DNA of 64,000 nucleotides. Source: Xestospongia muta (lineage: Eukaryota; Porifera; Demospongiae; Haplosclerida; Petrosiidae). Shown in pieces: positions 33,701 to 47,000 of the stretch. The notes beneath the pieces are model-generated. The model did no database searches. It was not told where the DNA came from and saw only the letters and a program-made list of their open reading frames with translations. The stretch is from contig OY848923.1 of the NCBI GenBank assembly GCA_963693285.1, positions 4,929,609-4,993,608 of the forward strand, written 5' to 3'. Every line of letters starts with the position of its first letter. Position 1 is the first letter of the stretch. The position numbers and the translations under genes are program-made.

Positions 33701-36700
33701 ATTTGTTTGATCCAGAGGATGAGATGTTTCCATTGCCAGATTTTTGTAGCAACAGGTTAATTCGCCAAGCTATGTGGGATCTTGGTTTGATATCATCAAA
33801 TTTACCTTACTATATTATTATTGAGAGTGCTAAAACAATTGCTTCTTTGTTTGCTAAGGATAACTCTATTGCTCTTGCCAGAGTTAAGCTAATCATTAAA
33901 ACTATTGTGGAAAAATCTGATGGTGCACTACTGTCTCAACAAAGTAAGAAAACTGAAATTGAAACACTTAAAAATATTCAATTTCTTCCAATTGTTTCAA
34001 AGCCAGATTGCTACATTTTGCCTTGGAAAGGAGAACAAAACCATTTATCAAGTCCATCTCAAGTCATATGTATGGATATATCAAAAGCTACAGCACTTGT
34101 AGGCTCACAGAAAGCCATTGTAAATACCAGTAATATCAGACATAGAGGATGTGGATACATTCCTCACAGTGTACTTACTGTGCTGGGTATTCCAACCAGA
34201 CCATCATTAGATGATGTACTGCTACATTTCCAGTGTCTTCTTGACATCTTTCAACCAGTGATATGTCAAGACTCTAAAGTAGTTGATGAAATATCTCAAC
34301 TTTGTCGTAACATATATGAATTTTTAGATGATGAAATCAAGTTTGAAAAAAAGCGAACTAAGACTTGTTTACCTTCTGATATAACTCAACACTTTTCCAT
34401 TAGTACAGAAGTACCTTCACTTTCAACATATGTTGAAAAAAAATTGATGGAATTTCAAACCAAGCCATTTATTTGGACTGGTACTTGTTTTGCTGTTCCT
34501 GTTAATGTAGCTAAACACTGGAAAAAGAGAGGACCATACCTTTTTAAACTTCCTGATATTCTTTCAGAACGAAAATATTTAGTCAGTGTATTGCAAGTTC
34601 AAGACATCTTTAATACAAAAAAATTATTAAATACATTTCAATGCATGCTTGATGACCTTCAAGCAGAACTACCTTCAGAATATCATGAGCTTGTAGACTG
34701 CATAGTATTAGAACTAAATTCAGCACCTGGTGAGGTAACAGAACTTGATGAAGTCATTCTTGTTGATGAACATTATACACTCAGGTCAGCTGAAGAACTA
34801 TCATTCAATGATGCACCTTGGCTTCCAGCTGCTGAAGACTGTAATTATGTCCATTCTAAATTAATAAGAGAAAAAGCTCTTGTTTTTGGTGTAAAACGTA
34901 CAAGAAGCAAATTTCTTGAAACTTTTCTTTCTCCTCTGTCACAACAATTTGAAGGCTCAGAATTTGGTCAAAAAGAAAAGCTCACTCAAAGAATCAAAAA
35001 TATTCTACAAGATTATCCACTAGATGTCACTTTTCTCAAAGAGTTGTTACAAAATGCCGATGATGCTAAGGCTACAAAAATGTGTATCATACTTGACAAG
35101 AGAACACATGGGCGGGATCGATTACCTTCTCAGGAATGGGGAGAGCTCCAAGGTCCTGCACTATTAGTCTGGAATGACAGTAACTTCACTGATAAAGACC
35201 TTGAGGGTATACAAAGACTAGGTCTTGGGTCAAAACGAGGTGACACAGAATCCATTGGCCAGTTTGGTATTGGTTTTAATGTGGTATATCATGTAACAGA
35301 TTGTCCTAGCTTAATTACACGAGGTAACATCCTCTGTGTGTTTGATCCTCATTGTCGCTATGCCCCTGGAGCTGACCCATTACATCCTGGGAGACGATAT
35401 GATAATCTTGATAGTAAATTTTGGACTAATATGTCTGATCTTCAAAGTGCATACTTACTAGATACCCTACCAAATCATCCTTCATATCTTAAAGAAGGTT
35501 CTCTCTTTCGTTTTCCATTAAGGTCCACAAAAGAACAAATTATGAAGTCAGATATTATTGAGAAAAAAGTGTTAAGTGAACCACTTACAGCTAGTATAAT
35601 GGAGAAGAAATTAAATGAGTGGGTACCTCAAATTGAAGATGCTCTTCTTTTCCTCAATCACATCACTCAGTTTGAGTTCTATGTAATTAATGATGAACGC
35701 AAGAGCAGTTTCAAACTTAGAGCTAGCTACAATGTTTCTATGAATGATCATGCTTTAGTTAGTCGCAGTGATTATCAGTCTCATTTAAGTCAATTTAAAG
35801 AGTCATGTGAGCCACATGTGGTGACATATCCACTGACAGTTTCTAGCAAGATAGATAAGAGTATGGTAGAATTGTCATCATTAAGTCGTAATCCTTTCAT
35901 TCAGTCAGAGAAAGAGTGGCTAATTCAACAAGGAGTGGGAGATTTAGAGAACATTGAACAAAATTGGCAATTTATAAACCAAGTATTGCCAAAACATGGT
36001 ATAGCAGTGCCTTTAAAACCTTCTCCATTCTTTCATTCCAAGGTGTTTTGTTTTCTTTCTTTGCCAATTAAGTCTAATCTTCCAGTTCATATTAATGGTC
36101 AGTTTGTTCTTGGTACTAATCGTCGTTCTCTCTGGAATAGTGATAATGAAGACAGTAAAACAAAGTGGAATAATGCACTCATTGAAGCAATAGCATCTTC
36201 TTATGTTCACTTCCTCAATAAAGCAAGAGACCATATAGTCAAAATAGAAGGTTATGATCACCCTCAACCATTTTATGATGCAGTAAATTGGTACTATAGT
36301 CTCTTTCCTTATTGGATGGTGGCTACAAAGGAAAATGTGTTGGTGGTATCAATGTCTAGACATGATAAAAAGTCAAAACAGTCTATGACTACAAGTTTGA
36401 GCTCCAATTGGCTAATGTTGGCAAAATTGTTTTTTACAAAGTTATGGAACAAAAATGTTCCAGTTCTAATTTCTGAAGTGTATACAAATAATGAGAAAAT
36501 ACAAGTTATTAGAGGTCAATGGCATCCTCTCCACAATGACAATGATTCATTTCATCAGGCTTACTTTCAACCATGGGATGAAGATATTAAACCAGTTTTA
36601 AGAAAACTTGGTATGATTTTAACATGTGCCCCAAACAATCTCTACAAACATTTGAAGGAGTTTAAACCATTGATAGCTAAACGTGAACAGGTTTTTGCTT

Positions 36701-39700
36701 TCTATATTAACTTTTATTCACAGATCTTATACAAAAGCTGCCCATCACCTATAAAAGACACTTCTTTTGAATGTATTGAAGCATTTATTATCTTTTTACA
36801 ATATCTATTAGAAGGACCTAAACAAGTACAAGACAAATTAGTGTATGAATTTCCTAGCTCTCCATTTACCTACCCATTGCTTCTGACAGCAGATGGTTAC
36901 CTTAGACAGTTTGAAGAAGGCAACAAAGTACTATGTAGTGAATTCACACAGCTCTTTCCCAATAGCTTAAGCAGGTTTCTACATCCAGCATTACTAAGTC
37001 TCAATATGTCGACCTCTTACTTTGCAACAGCTAATGATGTTGATATCTACAAAGTCAATGAAATACTAACAGAAAATCTCTCATCCCAACTTAGTGATCC
37101 ACAGGTGGATAACACAAACTGGTGTATCTTATTAAAGAGTGTTTTGAAAATGATGTGGAAGTGCATTATCAATGATCCAAACTTTAGTCCTTATAAAAAA
37201 ATTATTCTTGATAATTGGGCACTTCTTCCATCTTCAAATCAACATCTATATCAAGCCAACTCTCCAGTTATACCAGTGAGGATGTCAAGGAGTGATAATG
37301 TTATTTATCAACTTTTAACTCGTCTCAGTATACCATTTCTTGATGAGACTGTTCATGAAGATGCCAAACAGTTTTGTCCTGAATTAACAGATTATGACAA
37401 AGTGTTAGCTATTTTATACATGAAGCATTCTCAAGATAATGTTCTCAATAAAATCAACCTGTCTACTTCTGATATAGACACTCTTATGAAATATTTGAGT
37501 CGAACTAACTTTAGACACAACTCAACTATAATGAACCAAATCAAATGTTTGCCAATTTTTCAGACAGTCAATGGAGAACTAACTACTGTTCTTGGTAAGA
37601 GTGTCTACTTGTGGCCTTCGAATGACTTTTGCATTGCAGGATATGAAAAATGGGCTCTAATTGATAATGTTGTATTCCTTGAGAGACATGGTTCTTGGAC
37701 ATACTTATGTGGTTCAGATTTCACAGTATTAGGTACTATTGAAGGTGAAGGAAAAATTTATTCTCTTCTTATATTTCCTTGTTTCTCCAAGTTAACACAT
37801 CATGAGCGAAAGGAACATCTGGAATATATCAGAGACTACCTCTTTAATGATGTTAAACTTGATGCAGAACGTAGCAATAAAAGAGGATTATTAGCTGCAC
37901 AATTTATAGCTGAATTTAAGTCTCTCAAATGTTTGCCTAGTTCACCCAATAGCAATGAGCTTTTAACTATCAGTAGCTTCTGTGATCATAAAGTGGAAAT
38001 TTTCACTACTTTTCCTGAAAAGTTTTTGTTTCTTGTTAATGAATACCAAGATGACTCATGGTTACCTTTTCTCCGTTATTTTGGGCTTCGTACTGATGTG
38101 ACTTTTAATGAATTTATTGATTTGGCTACTTCTTTGTCAATATCTAACCACAAAACATTAGAGAAAGCTTCAGATGTGCTCCTTAATTACTTGTTTTCAA
38201 AAGAAGCAGAGGAATGGCATAAAAATCCATACTATTTGTCTCAAATTGGGGACATATGTTTTGTAAAGGTAGCCAAACTTCATGCCTTTACATGGATTAA
38301 AGCAGCTTGCCAACCTCCACAGAGTTTCTCTCATATTGACATAGGTCTTACTAAACTCAATCAAGCTGTTGTATACGACTGCGCCTCTCTAGTGTGGACT
38401 GTGAAACCAGTAGTATGTCTACCAGAACTAATGTCTTTTATTGAAGAAAACAATTCTTTAGAACATCTTGGTGTAGTCACTGGTCCAAGTGTAAATAATG
38501 TTCATCAAAATCTCATCAATATATCAAATACTGGGTTAGCTAACTTTCAATTATTCTCAACATATAATCCAGACTATTTCTCAACTGATGATAGTGATAG
38601 AGCTGATCTTGTTGATATAATTATTGATATTATTGAGTATTTACAGAAACATAAAGCTGAACATGTTTTAAAACAGCTAACTAGAACAACTTGTATTCCA
38701 GTATCTGCTGAGTTTTTAACTGAAGGTAATAATGACATCACAAAACCAGTTTTAGTAAAACCAATACAAGTTGTCCAACGATTGTCATCATCTGATGCTA
38801 AAAAGTTTGCTCCATATATTCATTCTTTACCATGTTGTCTAAATAGGCTACGTGATACTTTGGAAATAATGGGAGTATATAATAACCTTGAGCTATTACA
38901 CATTCAATTTGTACTGGAAATGATGCACTCTTCAATCAAGGAAGCTATTAAACTTCCTAATGATAGAGCTTTACTGCAGAATATAATCTACAAACTAGCT
39001 GATCTTTTACCTCATGACATCAACCACAATGACAAGATGATAGCATCCCAACAGCTTCATCCTTTGTATCTTCCAGTTCAAATTAATATTCACAGTTGGA
39101 AGCTCATTGAATCATCTTGTGTTCTTTTTGTTGACAGTAGCAGATTTAAAAACAAGGAAGTGAAATTGTTCAATTTGACTGATACATCTTATGGCATGTT
39201 CAAAATCCCACCTTGTATTTCCCAAACCACAAGTGGTACTCTTGATCACACAATGTCCATTAATAAACTGCATGAAAAAGATCTGTGTCTAAGACTACCA
39301 AGAGAAGTTAGACCAAAGGGTCTGTCACTTCATTGCGTAGAACAAATCGTGATTTGTAATCAAAATGATCAAGATAGTCCTCTTTCACAACATCTAATAA
39401 AATTAAAACAGGTGTGTCCAAACTTTATTGATGCAATGCCACAACATCTAAGTAGAGCTGTACCTTTTCTCCAAGAGCAGACTACTGTCTTTACACAAAC
39501 TCTCTTGAAAATACTTAAGGAAATGGAAGTTGTTGCTATCAGTAAACTTCAAGTTAGAGTGATATTATGTGAACAGCAGGTGTGTATTGGAACAATTTCA
39601 GTTGATTATTCTCTCCAAAATGAAAATACCAAGTACACTATGTATGTAAATGACAAATCTACACCTAGTCCCAGTCTGTGGAGAGAAGTAGCTCAATCTC

Positions 39701-41043
39701 TTTGTATTGAGGTTGGACGTATACTTAATGTCAACCCTTTGACCTTCTTTGAGTTCAGGCAAACATTAGCATCAGATTTCTTGGTTGTGCAGAGTATCGA
39801 AGACCTCCAATTATTAGCTATAGCTGTTGAAGACCTGGAGTTTCTTGAAGATGAACTCAATGATGATTATGTCCCTAAAATTGGTCATCCTATTCCACCT
39901 CAACTTATTGCAATTTTGGACAGTGATATTAATCATATATATCGTCCACAAGAATTAATTGGGTATGAAGTGGAAGAGAATTATTTTGTATGGGCTATGG
40001 TTCTATATCCTGTGCAATCATTACAATCTGATGACCCAATAATGAAGAAATATGTCATTGCTTACAATCAGCAGGATGAAGAAGGTAAAATGGTATCTGC
40101 TTTAGATATTTACAAGTTTGTAGATAAAGATACTGAAGTTGAAGGAGAAGGAACTGAGTTAGTTCCAATCAATAGTGCTACAGCTGCCCTTCAACAGGCT
40201 AATGACTGTAAAAGACTAAGAGACCTGAAACGAAAAATTTGCAAGGAATTGTTGTTAATATGGAAGTTGCCAACAGAAGAGAAAAAGAAAGCAATACGAA
40301 GAATGTACTTTAAATACCATCCAGATAAATTTAATTCAACTGATACGGATCTCTTTGAAGAGGCATTTAAGTTTATGCTTAGACAAATTGACCGATTAGA
40401 GGCAGGACTACCATTAGAAGAACCTGATGATGACTTATCTACTGATGATGAGCCTTTCTATGAACGGTCTAGCTGGCAACGATATTATGCAGGATGGGAC
40501 ACACATATGGGTAGATCAACTACTTGTAGCAGAGAAGGAGTGAGAAGATCATTTTTTTGTGGTGGTGGTGGTGGTGTTAACTGGTTTACATCCCTCCGCC
40601 CTACACCAAATCAAGAAGAAGCAGAACGATGGTTACGTCAGGCTAATTCTGATCTAAAAGCTATGTATATTCTCAAAAATGAAGTTCATTATGAGCCTGT
40701 ATCATGTCAAGTTATGTTCATGGCACATGAAGTAGCTGAAAAGGCCCTTAAAGCTGGTATGTATGCAGTAATTGGCATTAACTCTAACAGTGAAAGTCTA
40801 AAGACACATAACCTTACGAATCATGCACGAGCACTGTCCTCTGTTAAACCAGGTCAGTTAGCAACATTACCACAACTTGCTACTTCAATGGAGTCTTTCT
40901 ATCTTGAGACTCGGTTCCCTAACTGCTACCCTCTTCCAACAGCTCCTGTTGATATCTATAAACCAGACCAAGCCATTGTGGCAGTTGATTGTGCGAACAC
41001 AATTTTTGGACTAATTGAAAAACTAGTTAAGAAACAGTTGTGA
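27748..41043 (+). CDS. Sacsin-like giant protein 1 (3x ATPase modules, J domain, HEPN)
   Basis: Exons: to 27852 (ATG at 27748, with an AG acceptor at 27723-27724), 27949-28228 and 28328-41043. Phases match and the model gives 4366 aa, near human sacsin's 4579. Three sacsin-type GHKL/Hsp90-like ATPase modules carry N-box QNADDA at residues about 39, 1375 and 2370, and glycine boxes GKFGIGFNSVYHITD, GKFGVGFCSVYHITD and GQFGIGFNVVYHVTD. A J domain (HPD at about 4126-4128; Hsp70 stimulation) follows, then a Gly run and a C-terminal HEPN domain (about 4224-4366; AHEVAEKALKAGMYAVIG, LKTHNL). The ubiquitin-like and XPCB parts of human sacsin are not seen. The protein is predicted cytosolic, without signal peptide or membrane segments. 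The HEPN lacks an evident R-x(4-6)-H RNase motif, as in sacsin. AATAAA lies at about 41239. The first exon may instead be internal, joined to the upstream Death-domain exons. Assignment is very secure; the cellular role is inferred. Confidence 0.93.
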
Positions 41044-42041
41044 ACATAATGTAATTTAAAATTATTTTTGTTAACAAATTGTATTAAAAACTCATTTTTA
41101 ATATGCAATTAAAAAATTGTTTGATGTCTGTTTATACTAGTAAATACTATTTATTTGAAAATACACTGTGATCCTTTAATTGAATTAATTTATAATATTA
41201 TTAATAATTATTATGCATTTTAAAATTTTGATTTTGAATAAATTTAATAATCCATAAAAACGTTTCTTTGAACCCTTGTTAAGGATCAACATAATCATAA
41301 ATTAATAAAATTGAAAATGAACATGTAATTGACCATGGGTATATCCAAAACTCCAAATTACAAGGGCTAATAACAAGCTAGGTTTATTGGTAATTGATAT
41401 ATTAAGACATTTTAATATAAATAGACACTAAATAATGCACTAAAAACAAATGGTATTACTTTGAAAAAAACATTGCATATTATTGTGATTTCAAAATTGG
41501 GGTCTTCCTGCTGAGAGCTCTTATTGCTCAAAATATTATAGCTATTTCTGGTCCTTATAATCCCTTTGTGGACCATGCCAGCTAACTAGAAGTACATGGT
41601 TATAGTCATACATTATACTGGTTCATGCCCAATATGATCAATATACTACAAGCACATATATCACTACTACTGGTGACTTTCATTTGTATGGACTTTCAAC
41701 TATACTAACTACCATAACTATGTGTACAGAGTAAAGTAATTAATGTTCTGCTACCATTATATATGATCAACGACATTGACATTAGTCTATTCACATTTAC
41801 TTTGACCTAGTAAATCACTAATGACTTCATTGTTTTTAATATACCAATTAATGTGTGTACTTACAACCATACTGTGTTGATGAGAATACAGCTAAAGTTT
41901 GGAACTGTTAAACATATTTATTATGGACTTGTACTGAATTAAAGGAAAATAATATTAAGTAATTTGGTATCTTATAATCTGAAACTCAACAAGTAAAGCC
42001 ACTATGGAAGCAGCTTATTCAATTATCATTTATAATTAATT
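41044..42041. other. 3' flank of sacsin gene 1
   Basis: AT-rich 3' UTR and intergenic DNA. No further gene is seen. Confidence 0.5.
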
Positions 42042-42350
42042 AACAAGGTTGAATTATCTGAAGCAAAGAGCATATTTATTTAGCTTTAGTAGAAAATTTT
42101 GTTCTATGCTTCATGCTATGAAAAAATGTACAGCAAAATCTAAGAAGGTACAAGGTATAAACTCTTTTATTACATTTCTCATTGATCTACATTAGCTATG
42201 TTCTATTAAAGAAGATTACTCTACTAACCAATGATTCAAGTAACCAATCTGAGCAATATAAGCATGAGTATATCAAATTACTCAAGGCAGCTTATTTCAG
42301 TATCACATCTCTAGAAAGGATCTTACCTAGTGAGGACAATCTGTTACAGT
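42042..42350 (+). pseudogene. Death-domain gene exon 3 relic
   Basis: From AACAAGGTTGAATTATCTGA this segment follows exon 3 of the Death-domain gene (compare about 25758-26040), including LLKKITLLTNDSS and YKHEYIKLLKAAYF. Stops and small deletions break it. It sits upstream of sacsin gene 2 exactly as the intact gene sits upstream of sacsin gene 1. Confidence 0.8.
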
Positions 42351-42354
42351 TAAG

Positions 42355-43410
42355 AAGATGTAACTGAAACTGTTGGTCAGTTTGGTATTGGTTTTAGTGT
42401 GGTATATCATGTAACAGATTGTTATAGTTTTATCACATGAAGTAACATCCTCTGTGTGTATGATCCTCATTGTTGTTATGTTTATAGAGCTGACTAGCTA
42501 TGTCCTGGAAATGATTTAAAGTTGATGACAAATTTTGGAGGAGTATGTCTGATCTTCAAACTGTGTACCAACAAGATCATCTCCTAAGCAGCCAGGATCT
42601 GAAATCATTGAATAGGAAGAACACTCCAAACAGAATCTAGTAATATAGAAGTGTTAAAGGACCTTGCTGGTCAATTTTCATAAGTTATGGTCAGCTAATG
42701 CTTCTTGTACTGGCATCTGAAGATTTTCTCAACTCATCAAAGTTTTGTTCTCCAATAAGTGGCATTTACTAAGTAATAATATTTCTGTAGCCAAGCTGCA
42801 TATTTCCATATTAAGCTCAATAAATAATTAAAGCAAGTTTTGTGAAGCATTGGTATGATATTGACTTGAGTTCTATCTGCCCTTTATAAATCAACCTAGT
42901 CATATAGTAGATACTCTTGCTCAATAGAGTAGACTCTTGCTCCAAGTAACCTTTTATATTCATTAAACAGTCTCAATTTCCCATCAGATTTTAGCAATAG
43001 TGGAAAAAGGGGGACTTGGTAATATATATTTTACTACAAAGACCTCAAATGAAAACATCAACACATGCTGCAGAGGTTCTATATTAGAATGATTATTTTC
43101 ATGGCAAGAATATCATTAATGTTTGTCTTTGGCCAGTAAATGAATCTTATGAGTGGGGACAAATAGATAGGATAGTCCTTGTTGTCAAAAGAAAGAAAAG
43201 AGCATTTAAGTATATGAAACATGAAATGTTTAGACTCAAAGAGTGGAACTTTTTGTTCAATAGCAAACTTTTGAGATCACACATTAATTCTTGCTCAATT
43301 TGATTTCCCCTAAAAATATAAGAAACTTGAGCAGTTAAAATTTTATGTCATGGGCTTGGACTCAGAGTTACAGTTAATTTTAAATAATTCAAAGATTCTG
43401 TAAACTTGTG
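42355..43410 (+). pseudogene. Scrambled sacsin-like relic
   Basis: Begins in the third ATPase module (GQFGIGFSVVYHVTD, matching about 51690-51900 of gene 2). It continues with pieces matching about 52840-53040, then a short segment in inverted orientation (about 42918-43013, matching 53262-53340 on the minus strand), then pieces matching about 54050 and 54445-54530. All are riddled with stops. The order follows a sacsin gene with deletions and one local inversion. It lies directly against the Death-domain relic, so a large deletion joined the two. Confidence 0.75.
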
Positions 43411-44096
43411 TCAAAAGGCAGCATTCTGTAACTAGTACTAATACTATAGAATATTAGATCTAAAATATTAATTGCATTTAACACTAAAACTAGAATATGC
43501 TCTCCTGTGTGTACAGATTTCAATGATTACTTGTACAATCATGTAATGACTGATGTTATGAATCAACATTAGGAAAATCAATCAGAGCTATAATTTCTAT
43601 AACTTGGATAATCTCTAAAAGTAGTATTCACTAAATGATCTCTGTCTCATGAAAATACATAAATGGATAACCAAGTCAAGTATAGTAAACTTGACCTTCA
43701 AATTTGATTGAAAAATCAAATATATTTAATACCATGATTTTAAGACAATATCACTTCACCAGGAGTAGATAAGACATGTTCACTTACTCATATTTAGTAT
43801 GATCACACTCTTATTAGGTAAACCTCATCATACTTTATAACACATGTACTTTTTGGCGTTCTCTTCCCTACATTCATTGTCATTTTATAAATGTTATACA
43901 TGTATATCACTGTCATTCCAAAAATGTTATTCTATAATATATATATGAGCTGTTAATAGCTAACCTCCAATACACTAGGGGATTTTGTAGCAGAGTGCGG
44001 GGATTTTCAGGAACTCATGAATAAAATTACTGGTTTTACGCGGACTGGACTAAAGCCATGACCAAATAATTCTAGTCTACATATTACCTGTCTACC
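43411..44096. promoter_or_regulatory. 5' flank of sacsin gene 2, candidate promoter
   Basis: AT-rich, becoming more GC-rich in the last 120 bp. Two related motifs, GGGGATTTTG (43978-43987) and GGGGATTTTC (43999-44008), lie about 90-120 bp before the ATG and resemble Rel/NF-kB half-optimal sites. This is a pattern match only. Confidence 0.3.
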
Positions 44097-47000
44097 ATGG
44101 CAAATATTTCACTGAAAGGGCAAACGTTTGGGCAAAAGCTACCTCCGCTGTACAAGGTGATCGAGGATATACTAAAAGAGTACCCCAGTGGACAAATATT
44201 CAAAGTAACGTTATACTAAGCAATATTTTTAACTATAATATTCATCTACACCTAGTTCAAAAGACGCCAGTAGCATGTACTATAGTTTAGTAACTTTACA
44301 GTTAATTAAAATAACAAAAGTTATTTGTTAACTATGATTTGATTAATTAGTGGCTAAATTAATAACTACCTTTTATTAAAATCATGCAATATAAAAGGTC
44401 ATTCATCACACAGGAAATCATTCAAAATGCTGATGATGCTAGAGCTACTGAGGTCAAATTCTTTCTGGACTGCCGTCAATTACAGACCCTCCCACCTGAA
44501 CTAGTGACAGATACTGAGAAACATGCTGAACTATCTCAGTTTTATGGTCCAGCATTAATATCTTATAATAATGCACCTTTTAAGAAAGAAGACTGGGATA
44601 GTATACAAAGTCTACATCAGAGTGGTAAAGCTAAGAATCCACACAAAGTAGGAAAGTTTGGAATTGGATTCAACTCTGTCTATCACATTACTGGTAAGTA
44701 CAGTTGTTCATGAAAATAAATATAATGAGATTCATAATATCAAATTCCAGTAAATTCATAGTTTATAAATATTATTAATTTGTATTCAGATCTTCCAGTA
44801 ATTGTTAGTGAGGACTACTGTGGATTCCTAGAGCCACAAGAACATATATGGAAGGGTGAGTCTGGTAAAGGCTATTACTTAGAAGATCTATTAGCCATGT
44901 GTCCTCAAGCATTAATTCCTTATTATGACATATGTGGTTTTTCAAAGAATGAACCATTTTGTGGTCGAACACTTTTCAGATTTCCACTTCGTAACAAAGC
45001 ATCAAAGCTTTCCAAAGAACTCTATACTATATCAAAGCTTCAAACATTACTGGAATCCCTTAAAGCTGAAGCAAAATACATTTTACTTTTTCTTCGATCA
45101 GTTTGTTCCATTGAAGTGATAGAGATTTCTGTCCCTAACACTCTTAAGTCAGTGTTTAAAGTAAGTGTTGATACAGATACCTACATTCAACACATAACTC
45201 AACAACAACAATTACTCAGTGATGTACAATTCACTTTTATAATTGATTCACTGAGTACTGTGCGCAATGTCATTAAAAGTAGTGATCACTTCAATATTGA
45301 AGTACATGATGATAGTAGCCACAGTAAACATGAATGGATAGTAGTTAATCAGGTTGGTAGTGAGGATACAGAGGTAATGCAATTAGCGGAGAAGCAACAT
45401 GTTTTGCCCTGGGTGGGAACAGCTTTTGAAGTTAGTACTACACCATGTTATGGTGGTCGTATATTTTGTGTCCTTCCTTTACCCATTGAAGACAGAGCTC
45501 CATTTAGTGTTCACATTAATGGAAGTTTTGCTGTGAGTAGTAATCGTCGATCTCTCAAATGGGAAGCACAAGAAAGAAAAGACGATGAAGAAAGTACATG
45601 GAACAAACTGTTAGTAAAAAAATGTCTGCCTTCTTGTTATGCACGTTTAGTTTCAGAGTTAATACAACTGTGTCCTAGTAACTATACTGCTATCTACAGT
45701 TGTTGGCCAGGTATAGATCAAATTAAAGGTACACCTTGGGAAGGTATTTTAAAGCTTTTGTACAAACGCCTTTTATATAGCAGTCAAGTAGTCTATACTC
45801 CAATTTTTGGAGGACAATGGATTAGTATTAGTGAATCAATATTTGTAGATAAGGATGAGGTAGTTCCCCAACCTGTCAAGGAGTGTGTTTTGAGATGCCA
45901 AGTAAAGCTTGTTGAAGTAGACTATAAACAAAGGAATGCTTTACACCACTATTATGCCAAGTATATAACTATTTTAAATCCTTCAATGGTAAGAATGGAG
46001 CTTAAAAAGAACTCACGTGTCTACGAATCTATGCCAAGCCTAGATAAACTTGCTATTCTTGACTATTGCCTCAGTGACCACAAGTATAATGATTTCTCTG
46101 GTCTTAAACTACTTCCATTGCTCAATGGAGACTTTGTACAGTTTACACAAACCAGTCATTCCTTATATGGTAGTACTACATCATATATTTGTAGTAGTAG
46201 TACTCCACATACTATTTTACCTGGTTTAGAGCATATATTAGTTAGTATTTATTCTGATAACCCAACTACTCATTCAAATTTAATTGAACTTGCCAAAAGT
46301 GGTCAAACACAACTCAAAGTATTGGGTGTTCCTGAAGTAGCCATGTTATTACCACAATCTAATCCTGAGTCTTGGTCAGATAAACAACTTGCTTTCTTTT
46401 GGCAATGGCTTCAGAATAAAGCATTGCACTTATTTCATAAAAAGCAGATTGTACCAATAAAGCACTTGTCAGGCCTAACTACAGTAATGCCTTTAGCTAA
46501 ACAAGGTGGTGTAGTATATGTTCCTCCTTATTTCCCTGTATCTTCAACATTACTAGCAGCTCTGGAGAAGTGCAGTATTAAACTAGCTAATGCTCGAGAC
46601 TTTAACTATTTAGATCATAAACATCTGACTCAATATTTATACCAGTTCAATCCAGATGATATACTAGATGCAATGCAAGGCTTTAGTTTGGGAAATATAA
46701 AGTTGTCTAGTAAAGAAGCAGAAGCTTTACAAACATTTTTATCATCTAGTACATTGTCCACAGTAGCTAGAGTCAATACAGTCTGTACATTACCTATATT
46801 TAGTGTCATTCAGGACACAGGAAATCGTCACTCTATCAACTCTATTAAGACACCATATTATGGAAATACAGCTATTGCAGAGAGTACACCATTTGATTTG
46901 AAAATAGACCTACTTTCTACCACTCCTTTAGTTATTAGCAGACATGGCAATGACAAAAATATTTTATTAAATCTTTCTAAGCATGTTAGCTTAATAAATG

